From Pedobacter cryoconitis (GTDB lineage: Bacteria > Bacteroidota > Bacteroidia > Sphingobacteriales > Sphingobacteriaceae), in the NCBI RefSeq assembly GCF_014200605.1, contig NZ_JACHCE010000001.1, positions 744,001 through 808,000 of the forward strand: a stretch of 64,000 nt of DNA. Direction: 5' to 3'. The position numbers were made by a program, and so were the translations under genes. A model generated the notes under the pieces. That model saw only the letters and a list, made by a program, of their open reading frames with translations. It was not told the DNA's origin and did not search any database. This document shows, piece by piece, positions 43,935-53,276 of this stretch; within the stretch, counting starts at the first letter, position 1, and every line of letters begins with the position of its first letter.

Positions 43935-44669
43935 ATGAACATAACCTGCTATATTGTTGATGACGAATATCATGTAATCAGTACATTAAGAGAATATATT
44001 AGCGAAGTTCCTTACCTGGAATTAATCGGGTTCAATAGTAATCCTGAAAAAGGCCTGACAGAAGTGAACAGGTTGGGTCCGGACCTGGTTTTTCTGGATG
44101 TCAATATGCCTGCGCTGGATGGAATGGATTTCTGCCAGCTGATTACTACCGCTACTAAGGTAGTTTTTGTGAGTGGCTACAGAGACTATGCTTTTGATGC
44201 ATTCAGTCATAATGCAGTGGACTATTTACTTAAACCGGTCTCTCATAAAAGATTTATGCAGGCTATACATAAGGTGATCAGTTTCGTGCCTATGCTGGGG
44301 AAATCCAATGCGCAGACTGCAGCTTCTGAAATCTCTTATATCTATATCAAACACGGCATTAAAGGCAGGTTGATTAAGATAGAGTTTGATGATATCTACT
44401 ATGTAGAATCAAATGATAACCACGTGATTTTCAATCTGGAAAATGAAAGCTATACGGCTTATATTCCGCTAAAAAACGTTCTCCCTCAATTGCCGGAATC
44501 CAGTTTCCTGCGTATCCATAAATCTTTTGTTGTGAACCATAATAAAATCAATCATATAGAAGGAAATATGGTTATTCTTAAGAATAAAACAATTCTGCAA
44601 TTAGGTAATACCTACAAAGATTCTTTCTTTAAATATGTGGGTTTGAGTGTATTAAAAACCAATAAATAA
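43935..44669 (+). CDS. LytTR-family response regulator
   Basis: A 244-residue two-domain regulator. The receiver domain begins NITCYIVDDEYHV and has the phosphoacceptor Asp in LVFLDVNMPALDGMDF and the Lys in YLLKPVSH. The LytTR DNA-binding domain covers about 145-240, with YVESNDNHVIF and FLRIHKSFVVNHNKI. The start was placed at the Met that begins the receiver fold. No kinase gene adjoins it. It lies just upstream of the heme locus and could control it, but a hairpin separates them. Confidence 0.9.
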   Translation: MNITCYIVDDEYHVISTLREYISEVPYLELIGFNSNPEKGLTEVNRLGPDLVFLDVNMPALDGMDFCQLITTATKVVFVSGYRDYAFDAFSHNAVDYLLKPVSHKRFMQAIHKVISFVPMLGKSNAQTAASEISYIYIKHGIKGRLIKIEFDDIYYVESNDNHVIFNLENESYTAYIPLKNVLPQLPESSFLRIHKSFVVNHNKINHIEGNMVILKNKTILQLGNTYKDSFFKYVGLSVLKTNK

Positions 44670-44698
44670 AAAACACAGCTTCTTATTGATTTTTGTAT

Positions 44699-44722
44699 CA
44701 CACTGAGTTTATTCACAGTGTG
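44699..44722 (+). terminator. Hairpin after the LytTR gene
   Basis: CACACTG and its complement with a ten-base loop, followed after a few bases by a T-rich stretch. It probably separates the regulator from the heme operon. Confidence 0.5.
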
Positions 44723-44742
44723 TTATGAATTATTTTTAATTT

Positions 44743-44804
44743 TATTTGTAATTATTCTAAATAACTCCTTATACTTGCAGGGTTATTTAAAATAGTTCTA
44801 AATA
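44743..44804. promoter_or_regulatory. Two 21-bp Fur-like boxes before the heme receptor
   Basis: Box A (44743-44763) and box B (44784-44804) share 17 of 21 bases around the pattern TATTT-nn-AAT-nn-TTCTAAATA; box B has outer TATTTA and TAAATA as a dyad. They start 41 bases apart and end ten bases before the ATG. Location and symmetry fit an iron-responsive repressor site. Confidence 0.55.
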
Positions 44805-44813
44805 GATTTCTTA

Positions 44814-46910
44814 ATGAGAATTGGTTTACTTTTGATTACAATATTTATATTCATTGCAACAACTAATGCGCAAAACAAAAGTGCTGTTAGTAAACAGAAA
44901 AAAGATTCGGTTTCCAATGATCTGAGAGAAGTTGTGGTTACTGGTGAGTTTCAGCCGCAATCATTAAAAAATTCCGTTTACAGAACACGTGTAATCAATG
45001 CAGAACGTATCCGTTTAAAAGCTGCAACCAGTATCCAGCAGGTTTTAAATACAGAGCTGGGATTTCGCTTCTCTAACGACCTGACTTTAGGTACAACCGA
45101 TGTACAGATGATGGGGATGTCCGGCAGGAGTGTGAAAATCCTTTTAGATGGTGTACCCATGATCGACAGGGGGGATGCCCGTGAAAGTCTCGATCAGATA
45201 GACGTCAATACCATAGAACGTATTGAAATTGTAGAAGGCCCGCTTTCGGTTTCTTATGGTTCAGATGCACTGGTAGGAGTCATTAACGTGATTACTAAAA
45301 GAGCAGGTAAAGAATCTTTAAATATCAATGCCAGGGTGCAGGAAGAAACCGCTGGAAATGAATATTCTCCTTTCGGCAAATCGGGAAAACATTCACAGCA
45401 TGCAGGTGGCAGCTGGCAAAATAAAGGCTGGAGCGTTCTTGCAGGGCTTACCCGTGATGAATTTAACGGATTTAACGTACCAGGACCCACTGTTATCGCC
45501 GAAAATATCAGTCCTACCTATTGGAAACCAAAATTAAAATGGATGGGCAATGGGAAACTGGGCTATAGAAATGATAATTTCAATATGTCTTACAGATTTG
45601 ATTATCTGGACGAAAATATTGACAGCAGAGGCGGTTATCTTAAAGCTTTAAATCAATCACTCAGACAGCAATATATTACCAACCGTTATATTCATGTTTT
45701 ACAGGGAGATTACCGCTGGAATGAAAAAATTCAGCTAAGCGGTTCTGTTGCTTATAATAATCTGAAAAGAGCAACCAAAACAGTACTGCATAATTACGCC
45801 ACAGGCAGAGATAGTTTAACTGCCGAACAAGGGCAGCAGGATATTGCTAAATTCAACACCTTCGCTCTTCGTACAGTATTGGTGTACAAGATGTCAGATC
45901 AGATCTCTTTTCAGCCAGGTATAGAGATTAACAGAGACGGTGCAAATGGTGCCAGGATTGCGGGTAAGCCGACAATCAGTGATTATGCATTTTTCATCTC
46001 TTCTGAACTTAATCTGGCTAAAGGTTTCACGCTGCGTCCTGGGTTAAGGTTTATCAAAAACTCTGTTTATGATGCGCCACCAGTAGTACCAACCCTGAAC
46101 GCTAAAATCAGTTTAACTGACCAGCTGGATCTGCGTCTGGGTTATGCCAGTGGTTTCCGTGCACCTGCCTTACGTGAGCTTTACTATGATTTCAGAGATT
46201 CCAATCATACGATTCTGGGAAATACCAACCTGAAAGCTGAGCAATCTAATAATTATACGGCCTCTCTTTCTTTTTCGGGAGTAGAGACAGCGGGTTTCAG
46301 TTTTAAATCTGTGCTGAGCGGTTATTATAACAATATCAAAAACAGAATTGACCTTTTAACTTCTGCAACAGATATCACTGCTGCTACTTTAGTCAATGTC
46401 AGTAAATTTAAAACTACTGCCGGAACTTTAGAAAATACACTGATCTGGAAAAATGTGCAGGCAACACTAGGATTTTCTATGCTGGGCACTTATAATGTAC
46501 TTAGTGAGAATTCCTCACAATTAGGGGAAACACCTCAATTTGTATGGTCACCAGAAATCAACACAAATCTATCTTATTATTTCCCGGAGCTTGGTGCAAC
46601 AGCAAATCTGTCCGCAAAATTTAACGGAACCAGAAGAAACTATGAAAGTTATATAGACAAGGTGGATAACCTGGAGAAGGTCAGGCTGGCAAAAGTAGGC
46701 TCATTTACGCTGTTAGATCTGATGCTGAGTAAGAAGATCTTTAAAACACTTACCCTGAATGCAGGTGTAAATAATTTGTTGAATGTCACTACCCTAAGTA
46801 ATACTTCTCTGGGCAGCGGAGGCGCACATAGTTCAACAGGGGCGCCTGTGCCGATGGGTTACGGCCGTTCATATGTAGTGGGCTTAAGCTTCAACTGGTC
46901 AAAAGACTAA
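44814..46910 (+). CDS. hmuR: TonB-dependent heme/hemoglobin receptor
   Basis: Outer-membrane active transporter of 698 residues. A signal peptide (1-20) precedes the plug domain (DLREVVVTGEFQPQSLKNSV, then MMGMSGRSVKILLDGVPM and IEIVEGPLSVSYGSDALVG) and a 22-strand barrel with a typical aromatic C-terminus. There is no N-terminal CarboxypepD_reg or STN domain. Gene order with hmuYTUVS assigns it to heme uptake. The symbol rests on that context. Confidence 0.88.
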   Translation: MRIGLLLITIFIFIATTNAQNKSAVSKQKKDSVSNDLREVVVTGEFQPQSLKNSVYRTRVINAERIRLKAATSIQQVLNTELGFRFSNDLTLGTTDVQMMGMSGRSVKILLDGVPMIDRGDARESLDQIDVNTIERIEIVEGPLSVSYGSDALVGVINVITKRAGKESLNINARVQEETAGNEYSPFGKSGKHSQHAGGSWQNKGWSVLAGLTRDEFNGFNVPGPTVIAENISPTYWKPKLKWMGNGKLGYRNDNFNMSYRFDYLDENIDSRGGYLKALNQSLRQQYITNRYIHVLQGDYRWNEKIQLSGSVAYNNLKRATKTVLHNYATGRDSLTAEQGQQDIAKFNTFALRTVLVYKMSDQISFQPGIEINRDGANGARIAGKPTISDYAFFISSELNLAKGFTLRPGLRFIKNSVYDAPPVVPTLNAKISLTDQLDLRLGYASGFRAPALRELYYDFRDSNHTILGNTNLKAEQSNNYTASLSFSGVETAGFSFKSVLSGYYNNIKNRIDLLTSATDITAATLVNVSKFKTTAGTLENTLIWKNVQATLGFSMLGTYNVLSENSSQLGETPQFVWSPEINTNLSYYFPELGATANLSAKFNGTRRNYESYIDKVDNLEKVRLAKVGSFTLLDLMLSKKIFKTLTLNAGVNNLLNVTTLSNTSLGSGGAHSSTGAPVPMGYGRSYVVGLSFNWSKD

Positions 46911-46940
46911 ACTAAATAAATTAACTAAATCATACACAGA

Positions 46941-47993
46941 ATGAACAAATTTACTCAACTTATCACCTTATTATGTTTTGCCACGGCATTCACGGCCTGC
47001 AAAAAGGATAGTGATCCAATTATTGAAACCCCTGCTTCAACAGGCAGTAAGATTACCCTGAACGGACTTATTGGTTCAGAAGCTGGAACTGTTGCAGGAA
47101 ACAGTGTTTTTGTAGATTTCAGTGCCGACAAACAAACTTCTGTAGCCCGTACTTCATGGGACCTGGGATTCTATTCTGGTGCTGACTTTAAAGTAATCCT
47201 GAACAATACGGTTGGTGCAACTGCCATTGCATTAAACCAGACAGATTTAACTAAAGTTACAGAGGCCGATACTATTGCACTCGCAAAAGCAGGGACTTTA
47301 AGTTTGGGTCAGGGTGAAGGTGCCTTCACTTATATAGATCCGGTTGATGGAGATGCTTCCACCTATTTAGCAGGTACAGTCATTAAAACTATTTCTGCTA
47401 CTGATGCAGAAAATAAAGTCTATATCGTTAACCGTGGCGGTACAACAGGATGGCAAAAAATCCGTGTAATCCGTGCAGGTACAGGTTATACTTTACAATA
47501 TGCTAAAATCACTGACCCTACTTTTAAAAGTCTGACTGTTGCTAAAGATGCAGCTTTTAACTTTAAATATGTATCCTTTAAAACTGGTGCAGCTGATGTG
47601 GAACCAGCTAAAGCAAACTGGGATATCGAGTGGACATTGGCAACTTATAAAGCAAATGCAACGATACCTTACACTTTCTCTGATTTTGTACTGATCAATT
47701 TTGTGGGCGGGGTAACTGCTGCTGAAGTCATCATAGCAGATAGTAAAGTGAGTTTTGCTGATTTTACAGAGGCGAACCTGGCGCCAATAAAATTTGTTGG
47801 AACCAGAGAAGTAATTGCTGGTAACTGGAGAATCACTTCCGGTACACCTGTGGGCGTTAAAACAGATCGTTTTTACCTGGTTAAAGATGGTGCAGGTAAT
47901 ATCTATAAATTGAATTTCGTGAGTTTCCATCCTAATGATGGTGGGGTTCGCGGTAAACCGGTTATCGAATACAAACTGGTTAAAAAGGCATAA
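46941..47993 (+). CDS. hmuY: HmuY-family heme-binding lipoprotein
   Basis: A 350-residue lipoprotein with lipobox FTAC (Cys at residue 20) in a signal peptide, followed by KKDSD. The body matches the HmuY fold, with TSWDLGFYSGADFKVILN, NWDIEWTLATY and a closing FHPNDGGVRGKPVIEYKLVK. In Porphyromonas, HmuY captures heme at the surface and passes it to the TonB receptor. The gene is 30 bases after the receptor gene and is followed by a hairpin. Confidence 0.85.
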   Translation: MNKFTQLITLLCFATAFTACKKDSDPIIETPASTGSKITLNGLIGSEAGTVAGNSVFVDFSADKQTSVARTSWDLGFYSGADFKVILNNTVGATAIALNQTDLTKVTEADTIALAKAGTLSLGQGEGAFTYIDPVDGDASTYLAGTVIKTISATDAENKVYIVNRGGTTGWQKIRVIRAGTGYTLQYAKITDPTFKSLTVAKDAAFNFKYVSFKTGAADVEPAKANWDIEWTLATYKANATIPYTFSDFVLINFVGGVTAAEVIIADSKVSFADFTEANLAPIKFVGTREVIAGNWRITSGTPVGVKTDRFYLVKDGAGNIYKLNFVSFHPNDGGVRGKPVIEYKLVKKA

Positions 47994-48014
47994 ACTTGGT
48001 TAGTTTAGGTTGCG

Positions 48015-48048
48015 AAGGCCGGCTTTCATGGATATGAAAGCGGCCTTT
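48015..48048 (+). terminator. Hairpin between hmuY and hmuT
   Basis: AAGGCC-G-GCTTTCAT with ATGAAAGC-GGCCTT, a 14-bp stem with one bulged G and a four-base loop. The T tract is weak, so partial termination is likely and would give more receptor and HmuY than ABC transporter. Confidence 0.6.
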
Positions 48049-48079
48049 GGTTATTTAATTCATTACAAAAAAAGAAATT

Positions 48080-48928
48080 ATGAAACTTACTTTATTAGCA
48101 GCAGCACTGACGGTTCTTAGTCTTGGCGCCTGTAATACAAAAAAAGAAACCAAAGCTGAAGGTCTTGCAGACAGCACTAAAATTGTATCCCTAAGTGGGG
48201 CAATCAGTGAAGTGCTGGCCGGTACAGGTTTAGAAAAAAATATAGTTGGTACAGATATTACAAGTAATTATCCAGAAAGTCTGAAAGCTAAACCAAAGGT
48301 TGGACATAATAAGAATATCAATGCCGAAGGGATAATGGCATTACAGCCCGACCTGGTAATCGGAATAAAAAAAGATATAAGCCCTGCACTCGCTGCACAA
48401 TTCAAAACAGCAGGGGTGAAACTTTTATTAGTTGATCAGGAATTTTCTATACATGGAACTAAACACTTGATTAGCACTTTGACTGATAGCCTGCATGTCA
48501 AACCTAAAGGTGATTCCCTGATTAAGGTATTGGATGCAGACCTTGCCAAAGTTAAAATGGCTGCTAAGAAACCTAAAGTATTATTTATTTATGCGCGTGG
48601 TGCCGGAACAATCATGGTTGGGGGTACAGGTACGCAGGTAGAAAGTGCAATTAAATTAGCAGGAGGTCAGAATGCAGTAACTGAATTTCCTGATTATAAA
48701 CCTTTAACTGCCGAAGCTTTAGTGAAAGCCAATCCGGATGTGATCCTGTTTTTTGATTCAGGTTTACAAAGTTTAGGCGGGCCGGATGGGGTAGCTAAAA
48801 TCCAGGGTATCAAAGAAACCAATGCTGGTAAAAATAAAAAGATCATCAGCATGGATGGAGAGCTGCTAGGCAGTTTTGGTCCGCGTCTGGGAATTGCTAT
48901 TCAAGAACTAGCTGCTAAAATAAATTGA
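48080..48928 (+). CDS. hmuT: Heme ABC transporter substrate-binding lipoprotein
   Basis: Periplasmic heme-binding protein of the TroA/BtuF class, 282 residues. The signal peptide ends in lipobox LGAC. The two-lobe pattern is visible: KIVSLSGAISEVLAGTG, VGHNKNINAEGIMALQPDLV, VLFIYARGAGTIMVGGTGTQ and DVILFFDSG. It delivers heme to the HmuUV permease. Its stop overlaps the start of hmuU by four bases. Confidence 0.92.
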   Translation: MKLTLLAAALTVLSLGACNTKKETKAEGLADSTKIVSLSGAISEVLAGTGLEKNIVGTDITSNYPESLKAKPKVGHNKNINAEGIMALQPDLVIGIKKDISPALAAQFKTAGVKLLLVDQEFSIHGTKHLISTLTDSLHVKPKGDSLIKVLDADLAKVKMAAKKPKVLFIYARGAGTIMVGGTGTQVESAIKLAGGQNAVTEFPDYKPLTAEALVKANPDVILFFDSGLQSLGGPDGVAKIQGIKETNAGKNKKIISMDGELLGSFGPRLGIAIQELAAKIN

Positions 48929-49971
48929 GTAAAAAAACAAAACTGATTTTATTGCTGCTGCTGGTTTTATTGCTGGCAGTGGCGATCTTGTCCTCCTGTA
49001 TAGGGGCGGTCAGGATTACTGTACCTGAGTTTTTATCAATCGTCGCTTATAAAACAGGGCTTTCGGAGGTGATGAACTTTAAACCACAGCAGGCAGCAGT
49101 ACTAATGAATATAAGATTGCCAAGGGTGGTTTTAGGGGTGTTAATTGGCGCGGGACTTGGTATTTCGGGCGCAGCTATACAAGGATTATTCAGAAACCCA
49201 CTGGCAGAACCAGGGTTGATTGGGATATCGGCAGGTGCAACCTTATTTGCTGTCATGGTGATTGTATTGGAAGTGGGAATTTTCTCTAAATTAAATGGAG
49301 TGATCGGTTTTTATGCCATTTCTCTTGCTGCTTTTACCGGAGCCTGTCTGACTACATTTATCGTTTACCGGATGTCTTCACGTCACGGGAAAACCGAAAT
49401 CACCACTTTATTGTTATCTGGTATTGCAATCAATTCTTTAGCGGCAGGTTTTGTAGGTTTATTAACCTATATGGCTACCAATGAGCAACTGCCGGCAATT
49501 ACTTTCTGGAGCCTTGGGAGTCTTGGAGGGGCAAGCTGGGAAACAGTAAGCGGACTTTTACCATTTGTTAGTATACCAGTTGTTATCCTGCCATTTCTGG
49601 CAAAATCCTTGAATGCTCTGGCATTGGGCGATGCACAGGCTCTTCATATGGGTGTTAATGTGGTGACTATAAAAAGGATCATCATCATATTGGCCACAAT
49701 GGCTGTTGGAGCCTCAGTTGCAGTGGCTGGAATCATCGGATTTATAGGGCTCATCATTCCTCATATTTTAAGGATGACCTTTACCTCAGATAACAGGCTG
49801 GTTATTCCGGGATCAGCTATTTTGGGTGCAGCTTTATTAACAGCAGCAGATCTGGCAGCCAGAACAATGGTTGCTCCTGCAGAATTGCCTATAGGTATTC
49901 TGACGGCCTTAATAGGGACACCTGTATTTATGTATATCATCGTTACCGAAAGGAATAAAAATAAATTATAA
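48925..49971 (+). CDS. hmuU: Heme ABC transporter permease (FecCD family)
   Basis: Inner-membrane permease with about ten TM helices, 348 residues. The start appears to be TTG, as it overlaps the hmuT stop (TTGAGTAAAAAA) and no ATG is suitably placed. Family motifs are NIRLPRVVLGVLIGAGLGIS, GLFRNPLAEPGLIGISAG, AGIIGFIGLIIPHI and ELPIGILTALIGTPVF. It forms the channel with HmuV as ATPase. Confidence 0.92.
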   Translation: MSKKTKLILLLLLVLLLAVAILSSCIGAVRITVPEFLSIVAYKTGLSEVMNFKPQQAAVLMNIRLPRVVLGVLIGAGLGISGAAIQGLFRNPLAEPGLIGISAGATLFAVMVIVLEVGIFSKLNGVIGFYAISLAAFTGACLTTFIVYRMSSRHGKTEITTLLLSGIAINSLAAGFVGLLTYMATNEQLPAITFWSLGSLGGASWETVSGLLPFVSIPVVILPFLAKSLNALALGDAQALHMGVNVVTIKRIIIILATMAVGASVAVAGIIGFIGLIIPHILRMTFTSDNRLVIPGSAILGAALLTAADLAARTMVAPAELPIGILTALIGTPVFMYIIVTERNKNKL

Positions 49972-49974
49972 GTT

Positions 49975-50757
49975 ATGATCCAGGTAGAAAATATCACTTA
50001 TCAAATAGGGAAAAAACAGCTGGTAAAAGATTTGAGTTTTGAAGCGAAATCGGGTGAATTACTGGCGGTGCTTGGGGCTAACGGAGCAGGTAAAAGTACG
50101 CTGATGAAGTTATTATGCAGAGAAATATCACCGGTCTATGGTAATATTCTATTGCGCGGACAAGAACTCAAACAATATAAACTGCCTGAACTGGCCAGAC
50201 AGCGTGCTGTCCTGGCCCAGCAAAATACCATTTCTATTTCTTTTATAGTTAATGAACTGGTGATGATGGGCAGATATCCTCATTTTGAACATCAGCCAGG
50301 TCTGCATGATGCGGAAGTGGTTAAAAAAGTGATGGAAGAAACTGGGATTACACATCTATCCGGCAGAGATTATAATACCCTTTCGGGCGGGGAGCAGCAA
50401 CGTGTGCAGCTGGCACGTGTACTGGCTCAGATATATGATTGTCCGGATGCCTGTCTGTTTCTGGATGAGCCTACAAATGGTCTGGACCTGCTTTATCAGC
50501 AGCAGGTTATGGAGCTTGCACGCAGTCTTGCAGATCGTGGGTATTGTGTTATCTGCATTTTGCACGACATTAATTTTGCCTCTCGTTTTGCAGATAAAAT
50601 ACTAATGCTGAAAGATGGGCAGAAAGTAGCGATGGGAACACCATTAGAAGTAATTAATTGTGAAAATATACATGAAACCTTCAGTATTAACGTTAAGTTA
50701 ATGGCATGTGAAGGATATAATTGTCCGCTGGTAATTCCAGCAACTATACAAACATAA
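49975..50757 (+). CDS. hmuV: Heme ABC transporter ATP-binding protein
   Basis: Cytoplasmic ATPase of 260 residues. Walker A GANGAGKSTLMKLL, Q-loop LAQQNTI, signature LSGGEQQRVQLARVL, Walker B ACLFLDEPTNGLDLL and the His switch CILHDINFAS are all present. It starts three bases after hmuU, and its end overlaps a possible early start of hmuS, though the likely hmuS start lies 12 bases downstream. Confidence 0.93.
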   Translation: MIQVENITYQIGKKQLVKDLSFEAKSGELLAVLGANGAGKSTLMKLLCREISPVYGNILLRGQELKQYKLPELARQRAVLAQQNTISISFIVNELVMMGRYPHFEHQPGLHDAEVVKKVMEETGITHLSGRDYNTLSGGEQQRVQLARVLAQIYDCPDACLFLDEPTNGLDLLYQQQVMELARSLADRGYCVICILHDINFASRFADKILMLKDGQKVAMGTPLEVINCENIHETFSINVKLMACEGYNCPLVIPATIQT

Positions 50758-50768
50758 ATTCAGGATCA

Positions 50769-51800
50769 ATGGAAAAAGTAATAGAATTGAAAAGTCAGTG
50801 GGAGGCTTTTAAAACGGAAAACCCTAAAGTTAGAATAAGAGACGCAGCTAAACAATTAGATACTACAGAGGCAGAATTACTGGCTACTGCTGTTGGTGAG
50901 ACAGTTATCCGTCTGACTAATGATTTTCAGGATATTTTGAAAGGAGTTGGGGCATTAGGTAAAGTGATGGCTTTAACACGTAATGATTATTGCGTGCATG
51001 AACGCAAAGGAGTTTATAAGAATGTAACATTTTCTGGCCCTATGGGGCTTGCGGTAAATCCGGATATTGATTTAAGGTTATTTATGATGCAATGGTCTTC
51101 TGCTTTTGCGGTAGATGAGAATAATAGAAAGAGCCTGCAGTTTTTTGGTAAAGACGGAGAGGCTATTCATAAGATTTACCTTGTGGAAACAAGTGATGTG
51201 CAGGCTTATGATGCATTGGTGAATGCATTCACCGCACATGATCAGCATGCAGTTTTAGTCATTAACAGGAGTAAAAAGGTCATAGAAGAGAAACCGGATG
51301 CAGAAATTGATGCTGCGGGTTTTAAAGAGACCTGGTTAACCTTGAAGGATACGCATGATTTTCATGGGATGCTGAGGAAATTTGGCGTGACCAGGACTCA
51401 GGGATTACGTCTTGCACCCGAAGGCCACGCGGTAAGTATTACTAAAGAGTCTTTAAAATCGATACTGGAAAAAGCTTCTGAAACTGATTTGGAAATTATG
51501 GTCTTTACCGGAAGTGCGGGGTGTATTCAGATCCATACCGGCCCGGTTAAAAAGTTATTACAAACAGGCCCGTGGTTTAATGTATTAGACCCGGATTTCA
51601 ATATGCATTTGCGTGAAGATGCAATTGCTTCGGTCTGGTTGGTTAAAAAACCGACAACGGATGGTATTGTAACCAGTATTGAAGTATTTGATAAACATGG
51701 TTATATCATTGTGCAGTTTTTTGGTAAACGTAAACCAGGGATTCCTGAAAATGAACACTGGAGATTAATGGTGAATGAAATAGCCATTATTGCTTCGTAA
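50769..51800 (+). CDS. hmuS: Hemin-degrading factor / heme chaperone HmuS
   Basis: Cytoplasmic protein of 343 residues from MEKVIELKSQWEAF, the start that matches the family; an earlier in-frame codon lies within hmuV. The duplicated HemS fold is visible: VRIRDAAKQLDTTEAELLAT, VMALTRNDYCVHERKG and the second copy FGVTRTQGLRLAPEGHAVSI, SAGCIQIHTGPVKKLL. It binds imported heme and may release iron. It closes the heme operon before a strong terminator. Confidence 0.93.
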   Translation: MEKVIELKSQWEAFKTENPKVRIRDAAKQLDTTEAELLATAVGETVIRLTNDFQDILKGVGALGKVMALTRNDYCVHERKGVYKNVTFSGPMGLAVNPDIDLRLFMMQWSSAFAVDENNRKSLQFFGKDGEAIHKIYLVETSDVQAYDALVNAFTAHDQHAVLVINRSKKVIEEKPDAEIDAAGFKETWLTLKDTHDFHGMLRKFGVTRTQGLRLAPEGHAVSITKESLKSILEKASETDLEIMVFTGSAGCIQIHTGPVKKLLQTGPWFNVLDPDFNMHLREDAIASVWLVKKPTTDGIVTSIEVFDKHGYIIVQFFGKRKPGIPENEHWRLMVNEIAIIAS

Positions 51801-51840
51801 GACTCTCTTTTTTGTTGCTATAATTGAGTTTTTAGCAGGA

Positions 51841-51865
51841 AGCCCGGCCGTTATGGCCGGGCTTT
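51841..51865 (+). terminator. Terminator of the heme operon
   Basis: AGCCCGGCC-GTTAT-GGCCGGGCT followed by TTTT. Confidence 0.92.
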
Positions 51866-51943
51866 TCTGATTTGTGGCCTTCTGTTTTTTTGACTAATTT
51901 TAGCAGCATATAGCGCTGATCATTATATTTTAATCATTATACT

Positions 51944-52639
51944 TTGGACGAGCAATCAATTGATAAAAGGGATCTTGAAAAACAAAACGCAGCTAAAGGA
52001 GCTGTTAAATTTATTCAGAACAATGACATTGTTGGATTAGGTACTGGTTCAACAGCATTTTTTGCCATTCAGGAAATAGCTTTATTAGTTAAAAATGGTT
52101 TAAAAATCAAAGGGGTGCCCACTTCTGAGCATACTGCGGCACTGGCTGTTTCTTTAGGAATTGAACTATTGCCAATGGATCAGGTCAGGACTATTGATAT
52201 CACGATTGATGGTGCCGATGAATTTGATGCACAATTAAACCTGATTAAAGGTGGTGGAGGTGCACTATTCAGAGAGAAAATCATAGCCTCACTGACTAAA
52301 AATGAAATCATTATTGCAGATTCAGGAAAACTGGTGACGCAGCTGGGTAAATTCAAAGTACCAGTAGAAGTAGTGCCTCTGGCGCTTAACTATGTATTAC
52401 AGCAACTGGCTGAATTAAAGGGGACAGGAAAAGTCAGAATGAAAGATAATACACCGTTTATTACCGATAACCATAATATCATAGTGGATGCTGATTTCGG
52501 ATTGATTGGCGATGTAGCTGGCCTCGCTGAACGTTTAAACCGCATAGAAGGTATTTTAGCACATGGACTATTTGTAAATCTTACCTCGAAGATAATTATG
52601 GGAAAAGGAACAGAAACTATAATATATGCTGGAAATTAA
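51944..52639 (+). CDS. rpiA: Ribose-5-phosphate isomerase A
   Basis: Interconverts ribulose-5-phosphate and ribose-5-phosphate in the non-oxidative pentose phosphate pathway. The 231-residue product shows IVGLGTGSTAFFAIQEI, GVPTSEHTAALA, the catalytic Asp region TIDGADEFDAQLNLIKGGGG with GALFREKIIA, and the Lys in ADSGKLVTQLG. The start is TTG (TTGGACGAG), since no ATG lies near. It overlaps the GNAT gene by 14 bases. Confidence 0.95.
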   Translation: MDEQSIDKRDLEKQNAAKGAVKFIQNNDIVGLGTGSTAFFAIQEIALLVKNGLKIKGVPTSEHTAALAVSLGIELLPMDQVRTIDITIDGADEFDAQLNLIKGGGGALFREKIIASLTKNEIIIADSGKLVTQLGKFKVPVEVVPLALNYVLQQLAELKGTGKVRMKDNTPFITDNHNIIVDADFGLIGDVAGLAERLNRIEGILAHGLFVNLTSKIIMGKGTETIIYAGN

Positions 52640-53174
52640 TTTTGATCCTTTTCCAATATTGGAATCGGATCGTTTAGTCTTAAGGAGGATGACCCCTGCT
52701 GATGCGGATGAAGTATTTGCAATGCGTTCTGATCCTGAAATTATGAAATATATCCCCAGGCCGCTGGCAAAAACCAGGCAGGACGCGCTGGATTTGATAA
52801 AAGTTTTTGATAAAGGTGTTGAAGAAAACAACTTTATCAATTGGGGGATCTCCTTTAAAGATGATCCAAAGTTATTGGGAACGATCTGCCTGATCAGGAT
52901 GCAGCCGGAAAATTTCAGATCTGAAACTGGTTATCTCCTTCATCCTGATTATCACGGTCAGGGAATTATTAATGAAGCATTAGGAACTGTGATTGACTAC
53001 GCATTTAATGTGTTGAAATTTCATTCTCTGGAAGCGGTAATTGATCCGGATAATCACGCCTCTGAAAAAGTGCTGATCAAACGTAAATTTGTGAAAGAAG
53101 GGCATTTTAAAGAAAACGGCTTCTTTGAAGGGCGGTTTCTTGATTCGGTTGTTTATTCACTGATTAACCGATAA
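52626..53174 (+). CDS. GNAT family N-acetyltransferase (RimJ/RimL-like)
   Basis: A 182-residue acetyltransferase_3 fold protein: SDRLVLRRMTPADADEVFAM at the start, INWGISFKDDPKLLGTICLI, the acetyl-CoA loop YHGQGIINEALGTVIDYAF and AVIDPDNHASEKVLIKRKF. It is probably an N-terminal protein or small-amine acetyltransferase; the substrate is unknown. Its start lies inside the end of rpiA, so the two are co-expressed. Confidence 0.9.
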   Translation: MLEINFDPFPILESDRLVLRRMTPADADEVFAMRSDPEIMKYIPRPLAKTRQDALDLIKVFDKGVEENNFINWGISFKDDPKLLGTICLIRMQPENFRSETGYLLHPDYHGQGIINEALGTVIDYAFNVLKFHSLEAVIDPDNHASEKVLIKRKFVKEGHFKENGFFEGRFLDSVVYSLINR

Positions 53175-53231
53175 ATCTTTTCTTATTTGAAGTCCTTTCA
53201 GGAAAGGATAAACAGACTCTCCTGGTTTAGT

Positions 53232-53270
53232 ATAATTATGATATAAATCGTATATTTGTATCATAATTAT
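53232..53270. promoter_or_regulatory. Inverted repeat flanking the LysR promoter
   Basis: ATAATTATGATA (53232-53243) and its perfect complement (53259-53270) are separated by 15 bases that contain the -7 box TATATTTG (53251-53258). The layout fits autoregulation by the LysR protein. The predicted 5' leader is only about 12 bases. Confidence 0.65.
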
Positions 53271-53276
53271 GATGCT

